NCBI GenBank assembly: GCA_003222115.1
Contig: QHUL01000063.1
Location: 1-51,146 of the forward strand
DNA length: 51,146 nt
Direction: 5' to 3'
DNA from: Gemmatimonadota bacterium
GTDB lineage: Bacteria; Gemmatimonadota; Gemmatimonadetes; Gemmatimonadales; GWC2-71-9
Shown here: in pieces, positions 18,451 through 26,997 of the stretch
Numbering within the stretch: position 1 is the first letter of the stretch
How the letters are laid out: each line of letters begins with the position of its first letter
Notes under the pieces: generated by a model
What the model saw: the letters and a program-made list of their open reading frames with translations, nothing else
What the model was told of the DNA's origin: nothing
Databases searched by the model: none
Program-made: the position numbers and the translations under genes

Positions 18451-19014
18451 ATGACTCGCACCACCACACCCCGCCGCGATGACGCCGGCTCGCGCCAAAG
18501 CGCTCCGGAGAACCGCTCGCGCGCCGCGACTGCGGCGTATCCGACGAAGAACGATCTGCCGGAGGCCGCCCGCGGCGAGGCGGTCGCCCTGCTCAACCAG
18601 CGGCTCGCCGACTGCATCGACCTGCAGACGCAGTGCAAGCAGGCCCATTGGAACGTGAAGGGACCCACGTTCATCGCGCTGCACAAGTTGTTCGACGAGA
18701 TCAACGAAGACGTGGAGGCGTACGTCGATCTGATCGCCGAGCGGATCGTGCAGCTCGGTGGCATTGCCGAGGGTACCGTGGGGGTCGTCGCGGACCGGTC
18801 CACCCTCCTCGATTATCCGCTCGCGCTTGCAACGGGTGCGGAGCACGTGGCCGCGCTGTCGGACGCGCTCGCCGCATTCGGCCGCACGGCTCGGGTCGGC
18901 ATCGAAGAGATGAACGAGCTCGAGGACGCGGACAGCGCCGATATCCTCACCGAGATCTCCCGGGGCGTGGACAAGTGGCTCTGGTTCGTGGAAGCGCACC
19001 AGCAGGGCGGGTGA
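18451..19014 (+). CDS. dps: Dps family DNA-protecting ferritin-like protein
   Basis: A 187-residue Dps. The ferroxidase centre is recognisable: QAHWNVKGPTFIALHKLFDEINEDVE contains the His, the second His and Asp/Glu ligands at the dimer interface. Residues 1-33 are a basic, Ser/Thr/Arg-rich tail that is likely to bind DNA and are longer than in E. coli Dps. AGGAG precedes the ATG. Dps oxidises Fe(II) with hydrogen peroxide and stores the iron, protecting DNA. It starts a plus-strand run of redox and stress genes; the next gene begins four bases after its stop, which implies co-transcription with the cNMP-thioredoxin-reductase fusion. Confidence 0.93.
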   Translation: MTRTTTPRRDDAGSRQSAPENRSRAATAAYPTKNDLPEAARGEAVALLNQRLADCIDLQTQCKQAHWNVKGPTFIALHKLFDEINEDVEAYVDLIAERIVQLGGIAEGTVGVVADRSTLLDYPLALATGAEHVAALSDALAAFGRTARVGIEEMNELEDADSADILTEISRGVDKWLWFVEAHQQGG

Positions 19015-19018
19015 CCCC

Positions 19019-20695
19019 ATGACCCTCGTCGCTCCGCCGGCTCCCCCATCCTCCGGCACGCGTCCGGAGCGCCTCTATCCGACGCTGACACCGGCGCAGC
19101 TGGATCGCATCGCCCCGCACGGGCGCCGGCGCCACGTCGCGCAGGGCGAGGTGCTGGTGCAGCCGGGAGAGAGCGCGTCGCGCATCTTCGTCATCGTGTC
19201 GGGGCGGATCGACGTCGTCCGCCCGTCGGCCGCCGAGGAGCTCGTGGTCTCGTTCACCCCGGGGATGTTCACCGGCGAAGCGACGATGCTGTCAGGCCGG
19301 CGCGGGCTCGCCCAGATCCGGGCGGGCGCCGACGGCGAGGTCATCGAACTCGGACGCGACGACCTGCTGGCACTGATCCAGACCGACGGCGAGCTGAGCC
19401 CGATCTTCATGCGCGCGTTCATCCTGCGGCGCGTGGAATTGATCAACCGCAACGTCAGCGACGTCGTGGTCGTCGGCTCGACGCATTGCAAGGGGACGCT
19501 CCGCGTCCGGGAGTTCCTCGTACGGAACGGGCATCCCCACACCATGCTCGACCTGGACCGCGATCCCAGCGCCCAAGAGTTTCTCGATCGCATCCATGTC
19601 ACCCCCGCGGAAATCCCCGTGGTCATCACGTGCAGCAAGGTCGTGCTCAAGAACCCGAGCAATCAGGAGATCGCCGACGCCCTGGGGTTCAACGCCGCGA
19701 TCGATCAGACCCAGGTCCGCGATCTCGTCATCGTCGGGGCGGGACCCGCGGGGTTGGCGGCGGCGGTGTATGGGGCGTCGGAAGGATTGGATGTCCTGGT
19801 CGTGGAGTCGACTGCCCCTGGGGGCCAGGCCGGCGCAAGCTCCCGGATCGAGAACTACCTCGGCTTTCCGACGGGGATCAAAGGCATTGAGCTGGCGGCG
19901 CGCGCCACCAACCAGGCGTTGAAGTTCGGAACGCAGTTGATGGTCGGGCCCGCGGCCCGACGGCTCGCCTGCGACAAGATGCCCTACGCGCTCGAGATCG
20001 GCGACGGGCAGCGGCTGCCGGCCCGCGCGGTGATCATCGCCTCGGGGGCCGAGTACCGGCGGCTCCAGATCGAGGGCCTGCCGCGATTCGAAGGGGCGGG
20101 GGTGTACTACGCCGCGACCTTCATGGAAGCGCAGCTGTGCGCCGGTGAAGAGGTGATCGTCGTGGGCGGAGGCAACTCGGCGGGCCAGGCCGCGGTGTTC
20201 CTGGCCGAGACCGCCCGGCGCGTGCACATGGTGATCCGCGCGGCGGGCCTGGCCGACACCATGTCGCGCTACCTGATCCGTCGCATCGAGGACCATCCGG
20301 CCATCGTTCGTCACGTGCACACGGAGATCGTGAGCGTCGAGGGCAATGGGCACCTCGAGCGCGTGGGCTGGCGCGACAACCAGACCGGGCGCCTCGAGAC
20401 CCACGGCATCCGGCACGTCTTCACCATGACAGGCGCGGTGCCCAGCACTCGCTGGCTGGGCGGCTGCCTCGCCCTCGACTCCAAGGGGTTCATCAAGACG
20501 GGCCCGGACCTGTTGCCGGAGGACCTGGCCACCGCGCGCTGGCCGCTCGCTCGCGCTCCCCATCTCCTCGAGACGAGTCTCCCCGGGGTGTTCGCGATCG
20601 GCGACGTCCGCGCCGGGAGCTTGAAGCGCGTAGCGTCGGCCGTGGGCGAGGGATCGATCGCGATCGCCGCCGTTCACCAAGTGCTGGCCCAATAA
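19019..20695 (+). CDS. cNMP-binding domain / thioredoxin-fold / thioredoxin-reductase-like fusion
   Basis: A 558-residue fusion. Residues about 25-140 are a cyclic-nucleotide-binding domain (VLVQPGESASRIFVIVSGRIDVV, FTGEATML). Residues about 148-225 form a thioredoxin/glutaredoxin-like domain (VVVVGSTHCKGTLRVREFL, with a single Cys rather than CxxC). Residues about 235-555 are a TrxR-like FAD enzyme: VIVGAGPAGLAAAVYG and VIVVGGGNSAGQAAVFLAE, and a C-terminal FAIGDVRAGSLKRVASAVGEGS. The reductase CxxC is missing: the aligned stretch reads AATFMEAQLC (365-374). It may use another electron route or act as a sensor. It is four bases past dps and is followed by the UBP finger gene. Confidence 0.88.
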   Translation: MTLVAPPAPPSSGTRPERLYPTLTPAQLDRIAPHGRRRHVAQGEVLVQPGESASRIFVIVSGRIDVVRPSAAEELVVSFTPGMFTGEATMLSGRRGLAQIRAGADGEVIELGRDDLLALIQTDGELSPIFMRAFILRRVELINRNVSDVVVVGSTHCKGTLRVREFLVRNGHPHTMLDLDRDPSAQEFLDRIHVTPAEIPVVITCSKVVLKNPSNQEIADALGFNAAIDQTQVRDLVIVGAGPAGLAAAVYGASEGLDVLVVESTAPGGQAGASSRIENYLGFPTGIKGIELAARATNQALKFGTQLMVGPAARRLACDKMPYALEIGDGQRLPARAVIIASGAEYRRLQIEGLPRFEGAGVYYAATFMEAQLCAGEEVIVVGGGNSAGQAAVFLAETARRVHMVIRAAGLADTMSRYLIRRIEDHPAIVRHVHTEIVSVEGNGHLERVGWRDNQTGRLETHGIRHVFTMTGAVPSTRWLGGCLALDSKGFIKTGPDLLPEDLATARWPLARAPHLLETSLPGVFAIGDVRAGSLKRVASAVGEGSIAIAAVHQVLAQ

Positions 20696-20706
20696 GGGGG
20701 AGGACA

Positions 20707-20979
20707 ATGAGCGCCGACGGAGCCTGCGCCCACATCAGCGCGATCGCAACGGTGCGGCACCCTGAAAAGCGGGAGTGCGCCGAGTGCATGAAGATGGGCG
20801 CGCAGTGGGTCCATCTGCGCACCTGCCAACAGTGTGGCGCTACGCTGTGCTGCGACAGCTCGCCCAACCGCCACGCCTCGAAGCACGCGCGCTCGAGCGG
20901 GCATCCCGTCGTCGCCTCCGCGGAGCGCGAGGAGCGGTGGCTGTATTGCTATCCCGACGACGCGTTTGCGGAGTACTGA
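20707..20979 (+). CDS. UBP-type zinc-finger protein
   Basis: A 90-residue protein that is one UBP-type zinc finger: CAHISAIATVRHPEKREC, then CAECMKMGAQWVHLRTC, QQCGATLCCDSSPNRHASKHARSSGHPVV. The Cys and His ligands fit the zinc-binding ubiquitin-hydrolase finger, which in eukaryotes binds ubiquitin C termini. Bacteria have these as small free proteins. They are recurrently found next to cNMP/TrxR-type fusion genes, and the two here are 11 bp apart, so a functional link is likely, although the partner is not known. AAGGGGGAGG lies upstream of the start. Confidence 0.88.
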   Translation: MSADGACAHISAIATVRHPEKRECAECMKMGAQWVHLRTCQQCGATLCCDSSPNRHASKHARSSGHPVVASAEREERWLYCYPDDAFAEY

Positions 20980-20983
20980 CGCG

Positions 20984-21115
20984 ATGCTGGTCCCTCAAGA
21001 CGCTGACGCTGCCTCTCAACGGCGAGCGGTGTCGCTGCTGGCTGCGACGAAGCGGATCCTGGAGATGATCGTCGCCGGCGCGAGCCTCACGGACGAGCGG
21101 CGCCAGGGAGAGTGA
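20984..21115 (+). pseudogene. N-terminal fragment resembling a GAF/sensor kinase
   Basis: A 43-codon frame beginning MLVPQDADAASQRRA and reading on through SLLAATKRILEMIVAGASL. This is close to the pattern that starts many GAF-domain sensor kinases (ATKRxLEMIAxGASLxD). It stops after TDERRQGE, where the family would continue with the domain's long helix, so nearly all of the protein is missing. It starts four bases after the UBP gene stop, in frame with an operon position. It may be transcribed but is unlikely to function. The recognition is from memory of the motif and is moderate. Confidence 0.5.
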
Positions 21116-21137
21116 GGTCGCCTCGACGGAGGGAGCG

Positions 21138-21536
21138 ATGGCACGAGACCTAGAGCAGGAGACGAGAAACAAGGCGCTGGTTCTCGAGGCATTCGACGCA
21201 CTCTTCAACCGGAGAGACTTCGAGGCCGCTGCGATGTACTTCTCGCCCACGTACATCCAGCACAGCGCAGGGATCGCCCCCGGGCGGGACGGGCTGTTCT
21301 CGTTGGTACGTGGTCTCACGCGGCGGTACGAAAGCTCGCTCGCAGTCGCCGAGGGCGACTACGTCATGGTGCACGGGCGCTTCAGTGGGGGTGGGAGGCC
21401 GACCCGGATCGTCGTCGACATCCTCCGTATCGTGGACGGACGTCTCGCAGAACATTGGGACGTCGTGCAAGACGAGCCGACGAAGGCCGAATCGAAGAGC
21501 GGCCTCCCCATGTTCGGCGCGGCATTTCCGGAATGA
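21138..21536 (+). CDS. SnoaL-like polyketide-cyclase-fold protein
   Basis: A 132-residue alpha+beta-barrel protein of the SnoaL/NTF2-like superfamily. Visible pattern: KALVLEAFDALFNRRDFEAA, YFSPTYIQHSAGIAPGRDG, VAEGDYVMVHGRFSGGG, DILRIVDGRLAEHWDVVQ. The His residues in YIQHS and the EHWDV motif are typical. Members bind or cyclise small substrates, or act as uncharacterised hydrolase-like proteins; the substrate here cannot be told. GGAGGGAG lies upstream of the ATG. The gene sits between the kinase remnant and the hydroxylase subunits. Confidence 0.85.
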   Translation: MARDLEQETRNKALVLEAFDALFNRRDFEAAAMYFSPTYIQHSAGIAPGRDGLFSLVRGLTRRYESSLAVAEGDYVMVHGRFSGGGRPTRIVVDILRIVDGRLAEHWDVVQDEPTKAESKSGLPMFGAAFPE

Positions 21537-21782
21537 CACTGAAGGTCGAAACAGCCTCCGACGGCCAGACCGCGGCGTCCGTCCGGGAGTGGATGGCCCG
21601 GGAGCGAGACACAGGAACAGGAGGCTCGATGTGAAGAACGCTATGGCGAGGTCGCACCTCGCCGCTTGAAATCGCCCACGAGGACGGGCCCGCGGGACGG
21701 ATCGCCGGTACTTTTGCTCGCCTGCAGCGATCATTGGTCTCATTCAAGCAGCACAGTGAAAACCACTGCTGGAGGCATGGCC

Positions 21783-22259
21783 ATGGTCACACTGACGATA
21801 AACGGCAAGGCTCACACGGTGGACGCGCCGCCCGACATGCCGCTGCTGTGGGTGTTGCGCGACCTCCTCGGGTTGACGGGCACGAAGTTCGGCTGTGGCA
21901 TCGCCGCCTGCGGGGCGTGTACCGTGCACTTGGATGGGCAGCCGACCCGGTCGTGCGTGACGCCCGTGGGCGTGGCCGTCGGCAAGCGGATCACCACCAT
22001 CGAGGCCATCGGCGCGACGCCGGCCGGCAAGAGAGTGCAGCAGGCGTGGCTGGATCTCGAGGTCGTGCAGTGCGGCTACTGCCAGTCGGGCCAGATCATG
22101 TCGGCAGCGGCGCTCGTGGCGAAGAACGCGAACCCCAGCGATGCCGACATCGACGCCGCGATGTCCGGCAATATCTGCCGCTGCGGCACCTACCAGCGTA
22201 TCCGCGCGGCCATCAAGCAGGCCGCCCGGGCGCCGTCCGCCGTCAAGGCAGGAGGCTGA
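21783..22259 (+). CDS. molybdenum hydroxylase [2Fe-2S] small subunit (IorA-like), copy 1
   Basis: A 158-residue iron-sulfur subunit starting [14 protein letters not shown] at 21783, with GGAGG seven bases upstream; a further ATG at 21777 is too close to the site. The plant-type cluster ligands are [16 protein letters not shown] with a following Cys, and the second helical cluster domain has [11 protein letters not shown] and ICRCGTY. It passes electrons from the molybdenum centre. The large subunit begins two bases after its stop. No FAD subunit is present, so this is a two-subunit enzyme of the isoquinoline 1-oxidoreductase/aldehyde dehydrogenase type that probably delivers electrons to a cytochrome or quinone. 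Confidence 0.92.
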   Translation: MVTLTINGKAHTVDAPPDMPLLWVLRDLLGLTGTKFGCGIAACGACTVHLDGQPTRSCVTPVGVAVGKRITTIEAIGATPAGKRVQQAWLDLEVVQCGYCQSGQIMSAAALVAKNANPSDADIDAAMSGNICRCGTYQRIRAAIKQAARAPSAVKAGG

Positions 22260-22261
22260 CC

Positions 22262-24388
22262 ATGGACCGCGTGTCCCGACGGGAATTCCTGATCGCGGGC
22301 GCCGCCGCCGGCGGCGGCTTGCTGCTGGGGTGGCGCATCGACGCACGGCCGCTATCTCCGGTCTTCGCGCCCAACGCCTTCATTCGCATCGGCACCGATG
22401 GCCGCGTGACCATGATCATGGGGCAGGTCGAGATGGGGCAGGGCATGTACACGGCGATGCCCATGCTCCTCGCGGAAGAGCTCGAGGTCGGGCTCGACCA
22501 GGTCCGCCTCGAGCATGCGCCGCCCGACGACAAGCTCTACGCCAATCCGATATTCCACTTCCAAGCGACGGGGGGCTCGACCTCCGTGAAAGGCCTGTAC
22601 GAGCCGATGCGGCGGGCGGGTGCGACCGCGCGGACGATGCTCATGGCCGCGGCGGCCAAGCGGTGGAACGTCGACCCCGCGTCCTGCCGCGCGGAGCGAG
22701 GCGCGGTGATCCATACCCCCAGCCACCGCCGGCTCAGCTACGGCGCGCTCGCCGCCGCGGCGGCGGCGCTCCCGATACCGGATAACGTTGTCCTCAAACG
22801 GCCGGAAGACTTCAAGCTGATCGGCACGCCGGCGAAGCGCCTGGACACTCCCGACAAGGTGAACGGCAGGGCGCAGTTCGGCATCGACGTGCGGCTGCCC
22901 GGGATGAAGATCGCCACCGTCGCCGCGAGTCCGGTACTCGGCGGCACGGTGGCCGGCCTCGACGCGGCCAAGGCGATGGCGATCGCGGGTGTGCGCCAGA
23001 TCGTCAAGCTGGACGATGTGGTCGCCGTCGTCGCCGACCACATGTGGGCGGCGAAGCAAGGGCTCGCCGCGCTCGCCATCCGCTGGGACGATGGGCCCAA
23101 TGCCAAGGTGAGCACGGCCGATGTCGTCCGGGAGCTCGACGCGGCCTCGCAGCAGCCGGGCGTGGTCGGTCGCAAGGAGGGCGACGCTGCGGCGGCGATC
23201 GCCGGAGCGACGGTGAAGCTCGACGCAGTGTACCAGGCCCCTTTCCTTGCGCACACGACGATGGAGCCGATCAACTGCACGGTGCACGTCCGGCCGGACG
23301 GCTGCGAGGTGTGGACCGGCTCGCAGGTGCTGGCCCGGGCGCAGGCGACGGCCGCCCAAGTCACGGGCCTGCCGCTCGAGAAGGTGGTGGTGCACAACCA
23401 TCTCCTGGGTGGCGGCTTCGGGCGGCGCCTCGAAGTCGACTATGTCACGCAAGCAGTGCGTATCGCGAAACAGGTCGACGGGCCGGTGAAGGTGGTCTGG
23501 AGCCGCGAGGAAGACGTGCAGCACGACGTCTACCGCCCCTACTACTACGATCGGATGGCCGCAGGCCTGGACGCGCACGGCAAGCCGATCGCGTGGACGC
23601 ACCGCCTGGTGGGCCCATCGATCCTGGCGCGCTGGGCGCCACCGGCCTTCCGGAACGGACTCGACGGCGATGCGTTGGACGGGGCGGTGCATCTGCAGTA
23701 CGATATCCCCGCGATCCAGGTCGAGTACGTGCGCCACGAGGAGCCCGTCGTGAACACCGGGTTCTGGCGCGGCGTCGGCGTCACGCACAATACGTTCGTG
23801 ATCGAGAGCTTCATCGACGAGCTCGCCCTGGCCGCGAAGGCGGATCCGTTCGAATACCGTCGCGCGCTGCTGGCAAAGTCGCCGCGCGCCCGCACGGTGC
23901 TCGAGTTGGCCGCGCAGCAGGCGGGCTGGGGCGAGACGCTGCCAGCCGGGCGCGGGCGCGGCATCGCGCTGATGTACAGCGGCTGGGATACCTACGTGGT
24001 CCAGGTCGCCGAGCTCTCCGTGTCCGAGTCGGGCGAGGTGCGCGTGCATCGCATCGTCTGCGCGGTCGACTGCGGCACGGTCGTGAACCCGGACATCGTG
24101 AAAGCGCAGATCGAGGGCGGGGTCATCTTCGGCATCGGCGGCGCCTTGTGGGGCGAGGTGACGCTCAAGAACGGCCGGGTGGAGCAGTCGAACTTCCATG
24201 ACGTTCGCGTGCTGCGGATGAATGAGACGCCGCCGATCGAGGTACACCTCGTGCGGAACCTCGAGCCGCCCGGCGGGATCGGCGAGCCGGGCACGGCAGT
24301 CACGGCCCCGGCCCTGGCCAACGCGATCTTCGCGGCCACCGGGAAGCGGATCCGCAAGCTGCCCCTTGTTTCCGCTCTCAAGGCCTGA
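22262..24388 (+). CDS. molybdenum hydroxylase large subunit (IorB-like), copy 1
   Basis: A 708-residue molybdopterin-binding subunit starting MDRVSRREFLIAGAAAGG, which holds a twin-arginine-type signal (SRREFL), so the enzyme is probably exported folded. Family stretches include VEMGQGMYTAMPMLLAEEL, TGGSTSVKGLYEP, RLDTPDKVNGRAQFGID, THNTFVIESFIDELA and the active-site GGIGEPGTA near the C terminus with the catalytic Glu. It uses water as oxygen source to hydroxylate N-heterocycles or oxidise aldehydes; the substrate is unknown. It has a close paralogue at 34095-36290, suggesting divergent substrate use. Confidence 0.92.
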   Translation: MDRVSRREFLIAGAAAGGGLLLGWRIDARPLSPVFAPNAFIRIGTDGRVTMIMGQVEMGQGMYTAMPMLLAEELEVGLDQVRLEHAPPDDKLYANPIFHFQATGGSTSVKGLYEPMRRAGATARTMLMAAAAKRWNVDPASCRAERGAVIHTPSHRRLSYGALAAAAAALPIPDNVVLKRPEDFKLIGTPAKRLDTPDKVNGRAQFGIDVRLPGMKIATVAASPVLGGTVAGLDAAKAMAIAGVRQIVKLDDVVAVVADHMWAAKQGLAALAIRWDDGPNAKVSTADVVRELDAASQQPGVVGRKEGDAAAAIAGATVKLDAVYQAPFLAHTTMEPINCTVHVRPDGCEVWTGSQVLARAQATAAQVTGLPLEKVVVHNHLLGGGFGRRLEVDYVTQAVRIAKQVDGPVKVVWSREEDVQHDVYRPYYYDRMAAGLDAHGKPIAWTHRLVGPSILARWAPPAFRNGLDGDALDGAVHLQYDIPAIQVEYVRHEEPVVNTGFWRGVGVTHNTFVIESFIDELALAAKADPFEYRRALLAKSPRARTVLELAAQQAGWGETLPAGRGRGIALMYSGWDTYVVQVAELSVSESGEVRVHRIVCAVDCGTVVNPDIVKAQIEGGVIFGIGGALWGEVTLKNGRVEQSNFHDVRVLRMNETPPIEVHLVRNLEPPGGIGEPGTAVTAPALANAIFAATGKRIRKLPLVSALKA

Positions 24389-24396
24389 CCGAGACC

Positions 24397-24888
24397 ATGA
24401 CCGCTACACCGCCCGCCGTGACGGTGAGTTTGCTGACGAGGATGCTGCGTGAGGCCTTCGCAGGGCCTCCCGGCCCCTGGACCTACTTCACCGACACATC
24501 CCCGGGAACCGGAGTCCTTGGGACGATCAGCGGCGTGAGCGCCGCCGCAGCCTCGCAGGCGGGGGGACCGGGCCACACGACCATCGCCGGCCACATCCAC
24601 CACCTGAGCTCGAGTCTCGCGCTTTCGACCCTCGGCCTTCGCGGCCAGCCGACGTCGCGCGATCGCAGTCGGAGTTGGACGGTGTCCAGGGTCGACGACG
24701 CTGCCTGGACCGACCTCCAAGCTCGACTGCGGCGCGAGTACGAGACGCTGCTGGTGGCGGTGGAGACGCACGCCGTGTGGGATGAGGACGCACTCGGTGT
24801 GGCGATCGGCGCGATCGCGCACGCGGCGTACCACCTCGGTGCCATCCGGCAGCGACTCGCGCCTCGCGACGCGGAGGGCGTGCCGTGA
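24397..24888 (+). CDS. DinB-like protein
   Basis: A 163-residue protein, eight bases downstream of the hydroxylase subunit. The helical, His-containing motifs HIHHLSSSL and the C-terminal AHAAYHLGAIRQ match the DinB/YfiT-like fold, whose three His ligands bind a divalent metal. Members are often thiol-transferases (bacillithiol or mycothiol dependent) or uncharacterised. The substrate is unknown. The overlap of composition with neighbours and tight spacing favour co-transcription. Confidence 0.75.
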   Translation: MTATPPAVTVSLLTRMLREAFAGPPGPWTYFTDTSPGTGVLGTISGVSAAAASQAGGPGHTTIAGHIHHLSSSLALSTLGLRGQPTSRDRSRSWTVSRVDDAAWTDLQARLRREYETLLVAVETHAVWDEDALGVAIGAIAHAAYHLGAIRQRLAPRDAEGVP

Positions 24889-24926
24889 GCCCGAGCGACG
24901 CGTTTACGGCGTACTGAAACGACGCC

Positions 24927-25448
24927 ATGGCCTTGCTGAGACCGCCCGTCGGGCCGCGCGACCACACCCTGGGAACGGTGGAGGCTCCCGTCACGCTCGT
25001 GGAGTACGGCGATTTCGAGTGCCCGTTTTGCGGCCGCGCCTACCCGGATTTGAAGCAGGTGCTGCGGCAGGTCGGAGGCAAGGTCCAGTTCGTGTTCCGG
25101 CATTTTCCTCTGAGTGAGGAGCACCCGCACGCCCAACACGCCGCGGAGGTCGCGGAGGCGGCGGCCGCGCAGGGCAAGTTCTGGGAGATGCACGATCTCC
25201 TGTACCAGCGGCAGGCGGCGCTCGCGGACGAGGATCTGGTGCGGTACGCCCGCGAGCTGGGGCTCGACGCGGAGCGGGTGCGGCGCGAGCTCGTCGCCCA
25301 CGTCCACGCGGCGCGGGTCCGTGAAGACTTCGTGAGCGGCACCAAGAGCGGCGTGAGCGGCACGCCCAGGTTCTTCATCAACGGCCGTCGCCACGAAGAG
25401 CCGGGCGACGCCAAGACGCTCGCGGCCGCACTGCGGCGGGCCCTGTAG
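24927..25448 (+). CDS. DsbA-like disulfide oxidoreductase, cytoplasmic form
   Basis: A 173-residue thioredoxin-fold protein. DFECPFCGRAYPDL carries CPFC at the active site (residues about 32-35), and the loop GVSGTPRFFING has the family's cis-Pro. A DsbA/FrnE-type helical insertion lies between. The protein begins MALLRPPVGPRDHTLG without a signal peptide, so it is probably cytoplasmic and more like a two-electron thiol oxidoreductase than a periplasmic DsbA. It lies among redox genes and 39 bp after the DinB-like gene. Confidence 0.88.
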   Translation: MALLRPPVGPRDHTLGTVEAPVTLVEYGDFECPFCGRAYPDLKQVLRQVGGKVQFVFRHFPLSEEHPHAQHAAEVAEAAAAQGKFWEMHDLLYQRQAALADEDLVRYARELGLDAERVRRELVAHVHAARVREDFVSGTKSGVSGTPRFFINGRRHEEPGDAKTLAAALRRAL

Positions 25449-25463
25449 CGAGGAGCAACGGGT

Positions 25464-25787
25464 ATGGACCGGTACGACGAGGAAGCCGAGGAGCGCGCGG
25501 CGGCGGTGGCCGAAGTGGCGGCCCGGCTGCGGAGCCGCGGGATCGCCCTGACCGGCGCCGAGGATCCCGGGGATCTGGCGGACCTGCTCTCGGCCGTGGA
25601 GCGCTTCGAAGCGGCGGTCGAGGCCCACGGGGGAGACCTGATGGTCGACGACTTGAAGAGCTCGCGGCCCGACGATCGCCACTTCGTCGTGCCGCGGCGC
25701 GCGCACGGCGAGGCCGTGCGGACCTATATCGTCCGCATCGACGAGGCGACGACGCAGCTGCGCCGCCATCCGCCGCAGCCCGACTGA
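25464..25787 (+). CDS. hypothetical protein, 107 aa
   Basis: A small acidic protein starting MDRYDEEAEER, with GAGGAG upstream of the ATG. The first 55 residues are likely alpha-helical (RAAAVAEVAARLRSRGIAL, LADLLSAVERFEAAVEAHGG); the second half is DDLKSSRPDDRHFVVPRR with a likely beta strand and a helical end. I do not recognise the family. It starts 15 bp after the DsbA-like gene and stops nine bases before the DoxX gene, which strongly suggests one transcript and a role near redox balance. Confidence 0.7.
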   Translation: MDRYDEEAEERAAAVAEVAARLRSRGIALTGAEDPGDLADLLSAVERFEAAVEAHGGDLMVDDLKSSRPDDRHFVVPRRAHGEAVRTYIVRIDEATTQLRRHPPQPD

Positions 25788-25796
25788 GCAGCGAGC

Positions 25797-26189
25797 ATGA
25801 GCGTCCTATTCCCCGCGCTATTGCGGTTCGGCGACGTCGGCTTGTTGCTGCTGCGGCTCATGGTCGCCGTCGTGTTCTTCGATAGCGGGTGGAATCACCT
25901 CAGGAACCCCGCCGAGCGGTCGAAGAGCATCGGGGCGAGCACCGGGTTCACGGTCTTTCTCGGCGCCGCGGAAGTCCTCGGGAGCGTGGGCGTGGCGTTC
26001 GGGGTCCTCACACAACTCGCCGCCGTCGGGCTGATCCTCCTCATGCTCGGTGCGATACAAAAGAAGATCTTCGTGTGGAAGATCGGCTTTTGGGGAGGCC
26101 GGGCATACGGCTGGCACTACGACCTCATGCTGCTCGTGATGAATCTCGTGATTCTCTTGACCGGCGGCGGCCACCTCGTTCTGCTGTAA
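25797..26189 (+). CDS. DoxX family membrane protein
   Basis: A 130-residue protein with four hydrophobic segments. The pattern LLLLRLMVAVVFFDSGWNHL and the later GAAEVLGSVGVAFGVLTQLAAVGLILLMLGAI are characteristic of DoxX-like proteins. Some members form part of a membrane quinone-linked sulfite or thiosulfate oxidase complex; others function with superoxide dismutase-type complexes. Here it is ninth in the plus-strand redox run. The product is probably an inner-membrane helper. Confidence 0.82.
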   Translation: MSVLFPALLRFGDVGLLLLRLMVAVVFFDSGWNHLRNPAERSKSIGASTGFTVFLGAAEVLGSVGVAFGVLTQLAAVGLILLMLGAIQKKIFVWKIGFWGGRAYGWHYDLMLLVMNLVILLTGGGHLVLL

Positions 26190-26298
26190 CTGGGGCCAGC
26201 TCCCCGCCGCCTGACGGACGTTGCCAGGCCGGAGCGGTGGTGGAGGTTGGTCGGTGAACGTGGTGCGAGTTGTTCCCCTTTCCAGTAGCGAGGTCGCC

Positions 26299-26910
26299 AT
26301 GCGCCGCACCGTTCTCCCGCTGTGTGCCGCAACCCTGCTCGTCTCGATGGCGATCGCATCACTGCTGTCCGCGCAGGCCAGTGGTCGGCGCACCAAGGAG
26401 CAAATCAAGGCGTCCTACGAGGCACATCAGGGGGACTTCGATTACCTGCTCGGCGATTGGGCGTTCACCTCGGTGAGTCGCGAGTTCGGGACGGGCCGCG
26501 GATACTGGAGCGCGGTGCGCCTCGCCGAGGGCGCACAGATCCTGGATGAGTATCGCGTCGTGGGGGACAGCGGCCAGACCTACTATGTGTCGTCCACGTT
26601 GCGCGCATACAACGCCGTCCTCGATCAATGGGAGCTTGTCTCGGCGGAATCGGGAACCGGCCTGCAGAATGTGGGCACCGCGCACCGCATCGGCACGGAA
26701 ATGCACATCGAGCAGAAGTTCGGCGTGATGAGCCCAAACCCGTCGATCTGGCGGATTCGCTACTACGACATCCGGCCGGATCGCTTTTCCTGGACGGGCG
26801 ACCGCTCCACGGATGGCGGAAAGACCTGGGTCACGGATTTCTTGCGGATCGAAGCGCGACGCATCGGGCCGCCGCGGTCCCTGGGGCCGCTCGCGCCCGC
26901 GAAGAAATAG
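26299..26910 (+). CDS. secreted DUF1579-like protein
   Basis: A 203-residue protein with a start at 26299 (GAGGT upstream). The first 30 residues (RRTVLPLCAATLLVSMAIASLLSAQA) form a Sec signal peptide, with cleavage expected after AQA. The mature part begins with helices then YLLGDWAFTSVSREFG, resembling DUF1579 and related calycin-fold proteins that start with LxGxW. A lipid- or pigment-like ligand is plausible. No partner is obvious. It follows the DoxX gene by 109 bp. Confidence 0.7.
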   Translation: MRRTVLPLCAATLLVSMAIASLLSAQASGRRTKEQIKASYEAHQGDFDYLLGDWAFTSVSREFGTGRGYWSAVRLAEGAQILDEYRVVGDSGQTYYVSSTLRAYNAVLDQWELVSAESGTGLQNVGTAHRIGTEMHIEQKFGVMSPNPSIWRIRYYDIRPDRFSWTGDRSTDGGKTWVTDFLRIEARRIGPPRSLGPLAPAKK

Positions 26911-26997
26911 GTGATCCGCAGGCGGCCTGACGGGCCTTGACGGCAGCCGCGCCGACCGGCTCGACGAGCTGCTCGCTGCAACTTCGAGGGTAACCAG

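Noticed and set aside
18230-18469. Minus-strand 79-codon frame in the dps upstream gap
   Set aside because: It overlaps the dps start and its ribosome binding site, has no site of its own, and no recognisable motif.
22352-24247. A 631-codon open frame opposite the first hydroxylase large subunit
   Set aside because: It is antisense to a well-matched enzyme, is Arg/His/Asp-rich with no domain pattern, and similar long antisense frames occur opposite 34095-36290, 39472-42168 and 42197-47638; these come from high GC content and codon bias.
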